Shown: positions 54,352 to 63,577, numbered from the stretch's first letter. The stretch: 64,000 bases of DNA from Humibacter ginsenosidimutans (GCF_007859675.1 NZ_CP042305.1:1922001-1986000); one strand, 5' to 3'. The notes: generated by a model not told the origin, from the sequence alone. Translations and numbers: made by a program.

Positions 54352-55476
54352 CTAGTGGCCCTGGTAGGGAGCGACGACGACCTCGACCCGCTGGAACTCC
54401 TTGAGGTCGGAGTATCCGGTGGTGGCCATCGACCGCTTGAGCGCCCCGACGAGGTTGGCGGTGCCGTCGGCCACGCCGGCCGGGCCGTAGAGGATCTCCT
54501 CGAGCGTGCCGGTCTGGCCGACCTGCACGCGGTGCCCTCGCGGCAGCTGCGGGTGGTGCGCCTCGGCACCCCAGTGCCAGCCGCGACCAGGGGCGTCGGT
54601 GGCGCGAGCCAGCGTCGTGCCGAGCATGACGGCATCCGCTCCGCACGCGATGGCCTTGACGATGTCGCCGGAGGAGCCGAGGCCGCCGTCGGCGATGACG
54701 TGCACGTAGCGGCCGCCCGACTCGTCGAGGTAGTCGCGGCGAGCGCCCGCGACGTCGGCCACCGCGGTGGCCATGGGCGCGTGGATGCCCAGGGTCGTGC
54801 GGGTCGTCGACGCCGCGCCTCCCCCGAATCCCACGAGCACGCCTGCGGCCCCCGTGCGCATGAGGTGCAGGGCCGCCGTGTAGGTCGCTGCGCCGCCCAC
54901 GATGACGGGCACGTCGAGCTCGTAGATGAACTTCTTGAGGTTGAGCGGCTCGAGGTGCTTGGAGACGTGCTCGGCGGAGACGGTCGTGCCACGGATGACG
55001 AACAGGTCGACGCCGGCATCCACCACCGTCTGGTAGAACTCCTGGGTGCGCTGCGGCGAGAGCGATCCGGCGACCGTGACACCGCCTTCGCGGATCTGGG
55101 CGAGCCGGTCGCGGATGAGCTCGGCCTTGATCGGCTCGGCGTAGATCTGCTGCATGCGTGCCGTGGCCCGATCGGCGGGAAGCGAGCGGATCTCCTCGAG
55201 CAGGGGCTCGGGATCCTCGTATCTCGCCCAGACTCCCTCGAGGTCGAGCACACCGAGTCCGCCGAGCTGGCCGATCATGACGGCCGTGGCCGGTGAGACC
55301 ACGGAGTCCATCGGAGCGGCGAGGAACGGCACCTCGAAGGTGTACGCGTCGATCGACCACGAGACCGAGACGTTCTCCGGATCGCGCGTGCGCCTGCTCG
55401 GCACGACGGCGACATCGTCGAACGAGTACACCCGCCTCGCCCGCTTGGCCCTGCCGATTTCGATGTCCATGCTCAC
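54352..55476 (-). CDS. guaB3: GuaB3-type IMP dehydrogenase/GMP reductase family protein
   Basis: 374 residues with no CBS insert, as in GuaB3. The (beta/alpha)8 barrel begins KRARRVYSFDDVAVVPSRRT and contains the phosphate site HVIADGGLGSSGDIVKAIACGADAVMLG. At the mobile catalytic loop the sequence is GFGGGAASTTR, so the position aligned by eye with the catalytic Cys of IMPDH is Ser223. The reaction of this subgroup is therefore uncertain (IMPDH, GMP reductase or neither). The GTG start (then SMDIEIG) is supported by TAGGCT six bases upstream. Confidence 0.9.
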   Translation of the reverse strand: MSMDIEIGRAKRARRVYSFDDVAVVPSRRTRDPENVSVSWSIDAYTFEVPFLAAPMDSVVSPATAVMIGQLGGLGVLDLEGVWARYEDPEPLLEEIRSLPADRATARMQQIYAEPIKAELIRDRLAQIREGGVTVAGSLSPQRTQEFYQTVVDAGVDLFVIRGTTVSAEHVSKHLEPLNLKKFIYELDVPVIVGGAATYTAALHLMRTGAAGVLVGFGGGAASTTRTTLGIHAPMATAVADVAGARRDYLDESGGRYVHVIADGGLGSSGDIVKAIACGADAVMLGTTLARATDAPGRGWHWGAEAHHPQLPRGHRVQVGQTGTLEEILYGPAGVADGTANLVGALKRSMATTGYSDLKEFQRVEVVVAPYQGH

Positions 55477-55482
55477 CCGTCA

Positions 55483-55488
55483 AGCCTA
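55483..55488 (-). promoter_or_regulatory. -10 box of leaderless guaB3 transcript
   Basis: TAGGCT on the minus strand with a six-base gap to GTG 55476; it decides between that GTG and the ATG two codons later. Confidence 0.6.
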
Positions 55489-55671
55489 GGGTGTGTCTGA
55501 CGTTTCGAGGCTGGTTGCGACCTGCTCACCGGCCCTCGGACTGCCAGACGCATCCGGGTACGTGCTGCGCGAGATCGCCGTGCCGCGACGAACGAGTCCC
55601 CGGGTGCGCACACCCGAAGCGGACGAGCACACACGAAGTGAGCGCGCGCAGCGTGCGGCTTCGGACGTTCC

Positions 55672-55728
55672 GTGTTGGTTCGCACGCTCAGTGTCGGTTC
55701 GCACGCTCAGTGTCGGTTCGCACGACAC
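55672..55728. repeat. three tandem 19-bp repeats in an intergenic region
   Basis: GTGTYGGTTCGCACGCTCA occurs at 55672 and 55691, and a third copy at 55710 ends in GACAC, forming a small hairpin with its own start. They lie between guaB3 and the DUF2277 gene; the rest of 55489-55758 shows no gene. Confidence 0.85.
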
Positions 55729-55758
55729 GCGGAGGCTCGCCCGCTCGGTGCGGTCGCG

Positions 55759-56052
55759 TCAGGACGCCGCCTCGGCCGGCGTGCCGTAGCGACCGGAGCG
55801 AATGGCCCGCGCCCGCGCCTTCGCCGCCTCCTCCTCGCGGTTCTTGGGCGGAGTCGTGGCGACGAGGTCGTCGAGAAGGTGCTGCGTGATGTGCGCGATC
55901 TCGTGCACGGCGTGGTCGAAGGCATCCTGGTTCGCTTTCGACGGCTTCGTCGTTCCCGCGATCTTGCGCACGTACTGCAGCGCCGCGGCCTGCACTTCAT
56001 CGGAGGTGGCTGCCGGCTCGAAGTTGTGGAGGGTGTGGATGTTGCGGCACAT
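55759..56052 (-). CDS. DUF2277 family protein
   Basis: 97 residues, starting MCRNIHTLHNFEPAATSDEV and containing AALQYVRKIAGTTKPSKANQ, both hallmarks of DUF2277. Helical and soluble, with one Cys at position 2. Function unknown across the family. It is divergent from the PatB-type gene. Confidence 0.88.
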   Translation of the reverse strand: MCRNIHTLHNFEPAATSDEVQAAALQYVRKIAGTTKPSKANQDAFDHAVHEIAHITQHLLDDLVATTPPKNREEEAAKARARAIRSGRYGTPAEAAS

Positions 56053-56187
56053 GCTGTCGACGCTAGCCCCGCCCGTCGGCGATCGCACGGGTCGCCGATC
56101 GACTTGATACCCCGTGCGGCGTCCTCCTCGACCAACGAGATCACGGTCGGCGCGGCCGTGACGGATGCCGGTGGCATGCTGGCAGTC

Positions 56188-57342
56188 ATGGATCGCGTGC
56201 CAGCCCAGAGCCTCGAGACGCTTCGCACCCGCACGAGCGAGAAGTGGACGGCGTACCCGCCCGACGTGCTGCCGCTGTTCGTCGCGGAGTCGGACTTTCC
56301 GCTCGCCGCCCCCGTCGCATCCGCTCTGCACGCGGCCATCGAGCGCAGCGACACCGGTTACATCGGCGACGACCACGGCGCGACGACGACGTCGTTCGCC
56401 GAGTTCGCCCTGCGCCGTTGGGGGTGGGATGTCGACCCCGCGCGGGTGAGGACGACCACCGACGTCAGCGTGGTGATCGTGGAGGCGCTGCGCCGCATGA
56501 TCTCCCCGGGAGACGGTGTCGTCATCACGCCGCCCGTGTACCCGCCGTTCTTCGAGCTCATCCCCGAGGCGGGCGGACGCGTCGTCGAGGCGCCGCTCGG
56601 CCGCACCGACGACGGCGGTCACGAGCTCGACCTCGACGCGATCGATGGCGCACTGGCATCCGGTGCCAAGGCCGTGCTGCTGTGCAACCCGCACAATCCG
56701 CTCGGGCTCGTGCACTCGCGCGAATCGCTCGTCGCGCTGAGCGAGATCGTGCAGCGACACGGCGCCGTGGTGCTCAGCGACGAGATCCATGCGCCGCTGA
56801 CGCACAGCGACGCATCCTTCACCCCATACCTCACCGTGTCGGACGCCGCGCGCGAGCACGCCATCGCCGCGCACTCCGCGAGCAAGGCCTTCAACCTCGC
56901 GGGCCTCAAGTGCGCCCTCTTCGTCACAGCAGGCGATCGCATGACGCAGCTCGTGCGCGACCTGCCTGAGGAGGTCGAGGTGCGCACCAGCCTCTTCGGC
57001 CGCATCGCGACCACCGCCGCGTTCACACACGGCGATGCCTGGCTCGACGGGGTCATCTGCGCCATCGAAGACAACAGGCGTCTGCTCACGACGCTGCTGG
57101 CCGAGAGGATGCCGTCGGTCGGCTACCGCGAGCCCCGCGCCGGCTACCTCACCTGGCTCGACTTCAGCGCACTGGGCTGGGGCGACGATCCCGCCGCCAT
57201 CGCACTGCAGAGCGCCAGGGTCGCCCTGAACAGCGGGCCCACGTTCGGCCGAGAGGGCGCGGGACACGTGCGACTCAACATCGGCTGTTCCGCCGAGGTG
57301 CTCACCGAGGCGATCGACCGCCTCGCGCACGCCGCCGGCTGA
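56188..57342 (+). CDS. PatB/MalY-type PLP-dependent C-S beta-lyase
   Basis: 384 residues. A fold type I aminotransferase of the MalY/PatB group, which cleaves cystathionine or cysteine conjugates to pyruvate, ammonia and a thiol. Key residues: NPHNPLG (167-173), SDEIHAPL (197-204), and the PLP Lys233 in AHSASKAFNLAGLKC, with a C-terminal Arg in HVRLNIGC. ATG 56188 is favoured over ATG 56176 because a CATGCT box lies seven bases before it. Directly followed by the FUSC gene after 13 bases. Confidence 0.88.
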   Translation: MDRVPAQSLETLRTRTSEKWTAYPPDVLPLFVAESDFPLAAPVASALHAAIERSDTGYIGDDHGATTTSFAEFALRRWGWDVDPARVRTTTDVSVVIVEALRRMISPGDGVVITPPVYPPFFELIPEAGGRVVEAPLGRTDDGGHELDLDAIDGALASGAKAVLLCNPHNPLGLVHSRESLVALSEIVQRHGAVVLSDEIHAPLTHSDASFTPYLTVSDAAREHAIAAHSASKAFNLAGLKCALFVTAGDRMTQLVRDLPEEVEVRTSLFGRIATTAAFTHGDAWLDGVICAIEDNRRLLTTLLAERMPSVGYREPRAGYLTWLDFSALGWGDDPAAIALQSARVALNSGPTFGREGAGHVRLNIGCSAEVLTEAIDRLAHAAG

Positions 57343-57355
57343 GCGGGCGGCGTCG

Positions 57356-58993
57356 TTGAGCGCGACCGGCGGCATCCGCTCGGCTTGGGCCGCCCTGGTT
57401 CGAAGCCTCGCCGATCCGGGCCTGCTTCGACTTCGCACCGCCTCTGTCACGTTCGTGACGGCGGTGCTCGCCGCGCTCGTCGCCTGCATTCCGGCCGTCA
57501 CGCTCGGAGTCGGCGACTCGATCGTCGTGCTCGCGGTGATGCTGTCGATCAGCTTCACGGCCGAGCGGGCGGGAACGCGAACCGCGCACCGCGTGCTGTC
57601 GCTCGTGCTTCTCCCGATCGTCGGAGTGGCCGCCGGTGCCGTCGGACTGCTCATGGTGACCGTTCCGGTGGCAGGCGACGCGCTGTTCGTCGTCGTGCTC
57701 TCCGCCGCGATCTGGGTGCGCCGCTTCGGGGCCCTTGCCGCCCGCGTCGGCACTCTGATCGCGCTGCCGTTCATCGCCGTGCTCGTCGTGCCGGTGCCTT
57801 CACCGGTGGGATCCGGCCACGGCTTCGTGCCTTGGGCGGCGGCGATCGCTCTGGCGGTTGCACTGCTCGCGCTCGTGGTGCAGTGGATCGCGCGGGCCAC
57901 GGGCATCCTGCCTGCATCACCGCAGTCGAACGACGCCGTCGCGCCGCCACGTCGACCCTCCCGGCTGCGTCCGATCGCGAGTTCCCGCATGGCCGTGCAG
58001 ATGGCGATCACCCTGACCGGTGCGTTCGTGATCGGACACCTCGCGTTCGGCGAGCACTGGTTCTGGGCGGTGCTCACCGCGTACATCGTTGCGAGCGGCA
58101 ACCGAGGGCGCGGCGACGTGCTGTTCAAGGGCGTGCACCGCACGATCGGTGCTCTCGGCGGAACCCTGCTGGCCGGCATCCTCTCGTTCGCGGCGCCGAG
58201 CGGGCCGATCACGGGGCCGGCCGCAGGGATGATCGTGGGCGCCATCGCGATCATCCTCGCTCTCGGCCTGTGGCTGCGCCCCGCCGGCTACGGCTGGTGG
58301 GCCGCAGCCATGACCGCGATGCTGTCGCTGTTCCACGAGTTGGACGGCACCGAGCCAGGGCCGGCGATGCTCATCAGGCTCGCCGCGATCGTGGTGGCGG
58401 GCGCCCTGGCAGTGGCGGTCGCCTGGTGGGTCCTCCCGGTGCGCACCGGCGACGCGCTGCGCGCCCGCACGTCCGCGGCACTGGCCGCGTTGAGCGAGTT
58501 GCTCGTGGCGTGCCTCCGCGAACCGGATGCCGTTGCCCGCTCCCGCGCCGCGTTCGGCGCGGCGCTCGGCGCGCTGCGCCAGCTCGGCCCCACGCTGCGA
58601 CTGGAGCGCTCGGCACGGGTGCGCGGGAGGGACGGCGGCCACCGGGCAGACATCATCCCGGCGCTCGACGCGTGCTGGGCGAGCGCCGACGCCATCGCGG
58701 CCGGGGTGGAGCACGGGCATCCTCTGCCCCCAGCCTCGGCACGGGAGCTGGGAACGATCGCCCGGCGGGTCGGCGCGTGCCGGAGGATGCTCGGCGGCGG
58801 CCAGGCGCCCACGGCTGCGCCCCCGGTCGTGGCGAGCCCTGCCGTTACGGGCACGGCCGGCCCGCCCGCTCAGCTCGCCGACCTCGCCGCAGCCGTCGAC
58901 GCTCTTCTTCCGCTCCTCGCGCTGATCGCCCGGCCCAGAGACCCGGACCCCGACGCGCAGCCACGACAGGACGACCCGGACCCGAGCGCCTGA
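57356..58993 (+). CDS. FUSC family membrane protein
   Basis: 545 residues from a TTG start. Two hydrophobic blocks (about 30-190 and 215-370) are separated by a polar loop; the second carries the FUSC module signature (HWFWAVLTAYIVASGN, FKGVHRTIGALGGTLLAG). A soluble helical tail (about 375-545) ends in Asp/Pro repeats. It resembles aromatic-acid or efflux components, but the substrate is unknown. It follows the PatB-type gene by 13 bases, so the two are probably co-transcribed. Confidence 0.8.
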   Translation: MSATGGIRSAWAALVRSLADPGLLRLRTASVTFVTAVLAALVACIPAVTLGVGDSIVVLAVMLSISFTAERAGTRTAHRVLSLVLLPIVGVAAGAVGLLMVTVPVAGDALFVVVLSAAIWVRRFGALAARVGTLIALPFIAVLVVPVPSPVGSGHGFVPWAAAIALAVALLALVVQWIARATGILPASPQSNDAVAPPRRPSRLRPIASSRMAVQMAITLTGAFVIGHLAFGEHWFWAVLTAYIVASGNRGRGDVLFKGVHRTIGALGGTLLAGILSFAAPSGPITGPAAGMIVGAIAIILALGLWLRPAGYGWWAAAMTAMLSLFHELDGTEPGPAMLIRLAAIVVAGALAVAVAWWVLPVRTGDALRARTSAALAALSELLVACLREPDAVARSRAAFGAALGALRQLGPTLRLERSARVRGRDGGHRADIIPALDACWASADAIAAGVEHGHPLPPASARELGTIARRVGACRRMLGGGQAPTAAPPVVASPAVTGTAGPPAQLADLAAAVDALLPLLALIARPRDPDPDAQPRQDDPDPSA

Positions 58994-59029
58994 GCGCCCG
59001 ACATCCGGGTCGTCGTGATCGCGGCGATC

Positions 59030-59600
59030 TCAGGCCGCCGCGCGCGCCCCAGCAGCATCGAGCACCTCGAGGAACGCGCGCATCCACGGTCCATTGTCGG
59101 GCCACGCCCGTGCCGTCACGAGCTGTCCGTCGACCACGGCCGCGCCGTTCTCGAAGACGCCGCCCGCGGTCTCCACGTCGACGGCGAGCTCCGGGTACGC
59201 CGACGACGTGCGCCCGTTCAGCACGCCGGACGCCGCGAGCAGCAGTGGTCCGTGGCACGTCGCGGCGACCGGCCTGTCCTTCTCGAAGAAGTACTGCACG
59301 ATGCGCTGCGCGTCTTTGTTGTTGCGGATGTACTCGGGCGCACGTCCGCCTGGCACGACGATGGCCACGTAGTCGGACGGGTCGAGCGTCGGCGAACGCG
59401 ATGTCGGCATCCCAGGTGTGGCCGGGCTTCTCCGTGTAGGTGTCGAAGCCGTCGACGAAGTCGTGCACCACGAACTGCAGCTTGCGCTTCTCGGGCGCGG
59501 CGATGTGCACCTCGTAACCCGCCTCCTGCAGGCGCTGGTAGGGGTAGAAGACCTCGAGCGTCTCCGCGGCGTCTCCCGTGAGAATGAGGATCTTGGACAT
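59030..59600 (-). CDS. DJ-1/PfpI family protein, frame broken near 59390
   Basis: The N-terminus (MSKILILTGDAAETLEVFYP ... DADIAFAD) is in one frame. From about 59390 the match continues in another frame (LDPSDYVAIVVPGGRAPEYIR ... to the TGA at 59030-59032). One extra base in the GACG at about 59388-59392 explains this. Joined length is about 189 residues. The nucleophile elbow AATCHGPLLLAASG with its Cys is intact. Family members act as proteases, deglycases or chaperones; which applies here is unknown. GGAGGT upstream of ATG 59600 is a strong ribosome-binding site. Divergent from the IclR gene. Confidence 0.85.
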
Positions 59601-59764
59601 CGGTACCTCCCTGTACTCGAGCGACTCGTGCCTGTAGACGACCGAGTCGCCGGTGAACGATTCGTCTCCAGGGTGAGCTGCCTGCCCCGCGACGTCACCG
59701 TCCGATTACCGCCAGGTGAGAATCGGTCCCGCCATCGACCGCGCGCACGCCTACGGTGGGACCC

Positions 59765-60553
59765 ATGACGACGCAGTCGCGGCCTACGCGAGGTGCCGAA
59801 GCGGATGCCGGCATCCGCTCGGCAGCGCGGGCCCTGCAGGCGCTCCGCGCGATCGGCGCCTCTCCCAGCGGCCTCACCGCGGCGGAGATCGCCGCCGAGC
59901 TCGGGCTGGGACAGGCGACGACGTACCGCCTGCTGTCGACGCTCCACGACGGCGACTACATCGGCAGGCAGCCGGGCGAGCACCGGTACATCCTGGGCCG
60001 TGCCGTCGACGAGCTCGGACGCGCCGTGCAGTCCCAGCTGGTCGTCACGCCCGAGGTGCGCGCCGCCCTGCGCGGTGTGCACGACAGTGCAGAGGCGCCC
60101 ACCTATCTGACGGTGTTCCGCGGAGACGACATCGCGGTCGCACACATCGAGGACTCGCTGCGACATCCCCAGATCACCCAGCTGCACGTCGGCTTCTCCG
60201 AGGCGTCGCATCTCACCGCGTTCGGCAAGCTCATGCTCGCCTCGCGCGACGAGGCCCAGCTCGCCCGCTACCTGGAACGGCACGGACTGCGCGCGCTCAC
60301 CCATGACAGCGTCACGGATGCCGCGAGCCTGCGCGAGCAGCTCGACGAGGTGCGGGCCCAGCAGATCGCCGTCGAGCTGGAGGAGTATCTGCCGAAGCTG
60401 GCCTGCATCGCGGCTCCGGTGCGCAACGCGACGGGCAGGCTTGTCGGCGCCGTCTCGGTCTCCGTGCAGGCGAAGGACTTCAACGCACGCGCGTACCAGC
60501 TGGAGCGCGCCGTGCGCCGCGGCGCCTGGCAGGTGTCCGCCGTCATCGGCTGA
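59765..60553 (+). CDS. IclR family transcriptional regulator
   Basis: 262 residues. The N-terminal winged helix (about 17-78; ALQALRAIGASPSGLTAAEIAAELGLGQATTYRLLSTL) is followed by the IclR effector domain (about 90-255; LTAFGKLMLAS, CIAAPVRNATGRLVGAVSVSV). TACGGT seven bases before ATG 59765 supports a leaderless start over the in-frame GTG at 59756. The start lies 164 bases from the divergent DJ-1/PfpI start, so it may control that gene and itself; the effector is unknown. Confidence 0.88.
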   Translation: MTTQSRPTRGAEADAGIRSAARALQALRAIGASPSGLTAAEIAAELGLGQATTYRLLSTLHDGDYIGRQPGEHRYILGRAVDELGRAVQSQLVVTPEVRAALRGVHDSAEAPTYLTVFRGDDIAVAHIEDSLRHPQITQLHVGFSEASHLTAFGKLMLASRDEAQLARYLERHGLRALTHDSVTDAASLREQLDEVRAQQIAVELEEYLPKLACIAAPVRNATGRLVGAVSVSVQAKDFNARAYQLERAVRRGAWQVSAVIG

Positions 60554-60595
60554 TCGGGTCTGGCATCCGGGGCGCCGAGACGGCATGGTGGAGAC

Positions 60596-61024
60596 ATGGC
60601 CGACTACGCGAACCCCCTCCGCCCGCACGAACGGCTCGGCGACCGCGATCGTCAAGAAGCGATCACCCGGTTGGCGAGCGCCCGCGACGAGGGCAGGATC
60701 ACCGCCCAGGAGTTCGAGCAGCGTTCCGAGGCAGCTCGTTCGGCGGTGACCTGGAGCGACCTGGTGCCGCTCTTCGACGATCTGCCCCGACCCCAAGCGG
60801 CCGCGGCGCCGACGGAGGACTGGAGCAGGCACTCGCGTGCCCTCGGCGGCGCGTGGGGTGCCACCGTGATGGCGTTCATGCCGTTCATCGCGCTCGGCCT
60901 GTTCTTCATCTCGGGCTTCGTCTGGGACGGCTGGGCGTGGGGCTGGCTGTTCTTCCTGCTCATCCCGATCGCCGGCATCATCATCTACGGCCCCGGCTCG
61001 GAGGATCGCCGCCGCAGGTGGTGA
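60596..61024 (+). CDS. DUF1707 domain-containing membrane protein
   Basis: 142 residues. The N-terminal DUF1707 domain (about 10-65) carries its pattern of RPHERLGDRDRQEAITRLASARDEGRI, EFEQRSEAARSAVTWSDLVPLFDDLP. Two hydrophobic helices follow (about 92-110 and 114-133), then a basic end. Function unknown; such proteins are common membrane-tethered regulators or envelope proteins in Actinobacteria. The stop overlaps the Lrp GTG (GTGA at 61021-61024). Confidence 0.85.
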   Translation: MADYANPLRPHERLGDRDRQEAITRLASARDEGRITAQEFEQRSEAARSAVTWSDLVPLFDDLPRPQAAAAPTEDWSRHSRALGGAWGATVMAFMPFIALGLFFISGFVWDGWAWGWLFFLLIPIAGIIIYGPGSEDRRRRW

Positions 61025-61527
61025 GCTCGATTCACGTGGACAAGGTCGACCGGGCGATCATCGCGCAGCTGAGTGCGGACTCTCGGCTCTCGGTTCGCGC
61101 ACTCGCCGAACGCGTGCACATCTCCCGTACGGCCGCCGCCAACCGGCTGCAGCGGCTCATCTCCTCCGGCGTGATCACCGGCTTCGGCGCGCGCGTCGAC
61201 CGCAAGGCGATCGGGTTGCACGTGACCGCGCTCGTGATCGTCAAGGTCGAGCGTCAGCCGGGGTGGCAGGATGTCGCGCACGCCCTCGCGGCCCTGCCAT
61301 TCGTCGAATCGGTGCAGGCGGTCAGCGGCGACCTCGATTTCGTCGTGACGGTGAGCGCACCCGACCACGAACACCTCAGCGATGTGATCATGCGGCAACT
61401 GCATGCGGTGCCCGGCGTGGCATCCACGCGCTCCTACATCGTGCTGGAGTCGTGGGACGGCACGGCGCCCGGCATCGCCATGGGCACCTGGGATTCAGGA
61501 GCCGCGAGGGACGTCGGGGACGCGTAG
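61021..61527 (+). CDS. Lrp/AsnC family transcriptional regulator
   Basis: 168 residues. The N-terminal HTH (about 5-60; VDRAIIAQLSADSRLSVRALAERVHISRTAAANRLQRLISSGVI) is followed by a RAM effector domain (about 68-145; VTALVIVKVE, VSGDLDFVVTVSAPD, VASTRSYIVLE). Members next to branched-chain or pyruvate dehydrogenase genes (BkdR type) often control them, and E1 alpha/beta genes lie 0.9 kb downstream beyond yceI. Translation is coupled to the DUF1707 gene by the GTGA overlap, so the open frame above the GTG is not used. Confidence 0.9.
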   Translation: MSSIHVDKVDRAIIAQLSADSRLSVRALAERVHISRTAAANRLQRLISSGVITGFGARVDRKAIGLHVTALVIVKVERQPGWQDVAHALAALPFVESVQAVSGDLDFVVTVSAPDHEHLSDVIMRQLHAVPGVASTRSYIVLESWDGTAPGIAMGTWDSGAARDVGDA

Positions 61528-61543
61528 TTCGAGGGGGCCTCGC

Positions 61544-62128
61544 TCAGGCCGCGTCTTCGGTGTTCGCCTCGGCGTCGGCCTGACGCTTGATGGCCGAGAT
61601 CTCGAACTCGAGGGTGATCTTCTCGGAGACGAGCCAGCCGCCCTGGTCGAGTGCCATGTTCCACTCGAGACCGAACTCGCGGCGATCGATGCGGCGAGTG
61701 CCCTCGAATCCGGCACGGAGCGCGCCGAACGCGTCGACCTGCGCACCGGTGAACTCGATCGGGATGGTGAGCGGCTTGGTGACGTCGCGGATCGTGAGGT
61801 CGCCGGAGACGACGAGCGCGTTCTCGCCGACCTCTTCGATGCGCGTGCTGCGGAAAACGATGTCCGGCCACTTCTCCGCGTCGAAGAAGTCGGCGCTGCG
61901 CAGGTGATCGTCGCGCTGGCCGTTGCGGGTGTCGACGCTCGCCACCTTGAGCACGACCTCCGCGCTGGATTTCTCCGGCTCGTCGAAGTCGGCGTGCAGG
62001 CTGCCCGTCACCTCGTTGAAGGCGCCACGAACGTTCGCCACCATGGCGTGCTTGGCCGAGAAGCCGATGCGGGTGTGAGCGGGATCGAGGTCCCAGTCGC
62101 CGCCCAGGTCGGGTCCGTTGTCGGTCAT
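61544..62128 (-). CDS. YceI family protein
   Basis: 194 residues, cytoplasmic form without signal peptide. A lipocalin-like beta-barrel with the family pattern GDWDLDPAHTRIGFSAKHAMVANVRGAFN, RNGQRDDHLRSADFFDAEKWPDI, DLTIRDVTKPLTIPIEF and RIDRREFGLEWN. YceI proteins bind long isoprenoids or amides; the ligand here is unknown. GGGAG five bases before ATG 62128 fixes the start. Convergent with the Lrp gene. Confidence 0.92.
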   Translation of the reverse strand: MTDNGPDLGGDWDLDPAHTRIGFSAKHAMVANVRGAFNEVTGSLHADFDEPEKSSAEVVLKVASVDTRNGQRDDHLRSADFFDAEKWPDIVFRSTRIEEVGENALVVSGDLTIRDVTKPLTIPIEFTGAQVDAFGALRAGFEGTRRIDRREFGLEWNMALDQGGWLVSEKITLEFEISAIKRQADAEANTEDAA

Positions 62129-62431
62129 GATCTCCCTATCGGTCGTCGCATGAACTCCCACAGTCTCTCATCCGCGGGATGATCGAATGCCCAGAGCGCC
62201 CGCGACGTCGACCACGGCGATGCGCTCGGCTCCCCTGGAAGGCTACCCCGCGAACGGGGGCCAACCACAAGGGTCGACCCGCATCGGCTGCCCGCGTTCC
62301 TGGTGGACGAATGGCATTGTTCGCGGGTTGCGACGTGGCCGATCGGCACGGAGCACGGCCGATGCGTGCCGTCTGCATCGACCTGAGCGGGTGCCCGTGC
62401 TCCGGCCGCGCGCACCACGCACCATGGCGGT
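62129..62431. other. divergent intergenic region, yceI / E1 alpha
   Basis: About 300 bases without a credible gene. The inverted pair CGGCAC / GTGCCG near 62343-62370 and repeats of GGCCGAT lie upstream of the E1 alpha gene and could be regulator sites, perhaps for the Lrp protein. No well-matched promoter was seen. Confidence 0.35.
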
Positions 62432-63577
62432 GTGAGTGACCACGATGTCGCGCGGCCCGGCGCGGAGCCGATCCGACTCATCGACGAGCGCGGAGACGCC
62501 GCACCGCTTCAGCGTGCGCCGGGGTTCGCGATGCCGGATGCTGGCATCCTGCTCGATCTCTACCGCCGCATGGTGCTGGCGAGACGCTTCGATGTGCAGG
62601 TGAGCGCGCTGACCCGCCAAGGTCGACTGGCGACCTACCCGAGCGCGCTCGGCCAGGAGGCGTGCGAGATCGCCGCGGCCGCAGCGCTGGCCGATGGAGA
62701 CTGGCTCTTTCCGACCTACCGGGATTCCATCGCCCTGCTCGCCAGAGGGGTGCGGCCGGTGGAGATCCTGTCGTTCTTCCGAGGCGACTGGCACTCCGGG
62801 TTCGATCCCGCGTCGTACTGCATCGCCCCGCAGACGACGCCGCTGGCGACGCAGGCGCTGCACGCCGTGGGCTTCGCGATGGCGGCGAAGCTGCGCGGCG
62901 AGACGACGGCGACGCTCACGTTCCTCGGCGACGGCGCTACGAGCGAGGGCGACGCACACGAGGCGTTCAACTTCGCGGGCGTCTGGCAGACGCCGACGGT
63001 GTTCGTCGTCCAGAACAACGGCTACGCGATCAGCGTGCCGTTCGCCAGGCAGTCTCGCGCGCGCACGCTCGCCGACAAGGCGATCGGCTACGGCATGCCA
63101 GGACACTTCGTGGACGGCAATGACGTGGCCGCCATGTACGCCGTGATCGCGGATGCCCTCGAGCGGGCTCGCGCGGGCGGCGGCCCGACCATGATCGAGG
63201 GTCTCACGTACCGCATGGAGGCTCACACCAACTCGGACGACCCGAGCAGGTACCGCGCCGACGAGGAGGTCGAGCGGTGGCGGGCTGCGGACCCGATCGC
63301 GCGACTCGAGGCGTATCTGGTGACCGACGGCATCCTCACGCCCGAGCTGCAGGGCGAGATCGGCCACGAGGCCGAGCGGCTCGCGGCCTCCACCCGCGAC
63401 GCGATGAACGAGGCGCCGCACCTCGACCCGCTCGAGCTCTTCGATCACGTGTACGCGACTCCACGGGCGGCGCTGGCGGAGCAACGCGGGTTTCTCGCGG
63501 ACGAGCTCGCGGCATCGCACGCACCACAGGCATCCACAGCGGGGGCATCCACGGCAGACGAAGGGCGCACGGCATGA
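62432..63577 (+). CDS. pdhA: 2-oxo-acid (pyruvate-type) dehydrogenase E1 component, alpha subunit
   Basis: 381 residues from GTG. It binds thiamine diphosphate and decarboxylates pyruvate or a branched-chain 2-oxo acid for transfer to lipoyl-E2. The ThDP motif runs GDGATSEGDAHEAFNFAGVW through to NN about 27 residues on. LYRRMVLARRFDVQVSALTRQGRL, YPSALGQEACEI and FPTYRDS are typical, as is the phosphorylation-loop-like YRMEAHTNSDDPSRYR. The choice between PdhA and BkdA cannot be made with certainty; the N-terminus is PdhA-like. Its stop overlaps the beta-subunit start (ATGA). Confidence 0.88.
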   Translation: MSDHDVARPGAEPIRLIDERGDAAPLQRAPGFAMPDAGILLDLYRRMVLARRFDVQVSALTRQGRLATYPSALGQEACEIAAAAALADGDWLFPTYRDSIALLARGVRPVEILSFFRGDWHSGFDPASYCIAPQTTPLATQALHAVGFAMAAKLRGETTATLTFLGDGATSEGDAHEAFNFAGVWQTPTVFVVQNNGYAISVPFARQSRARTLADKAIGYGMPGHFVDGNDVAAMYAVIADALERARAGGGPTMIEGLTYRMEAHTNSDDPSRYRADEEVERWRAADPIARLEAYLVTDGILTPELQGEIGHEAERLAASTRDAMNEAPHLDPLELFDHVYATPRAALAEQRGFLADELAASHAPQASTAGASTADEGRTA

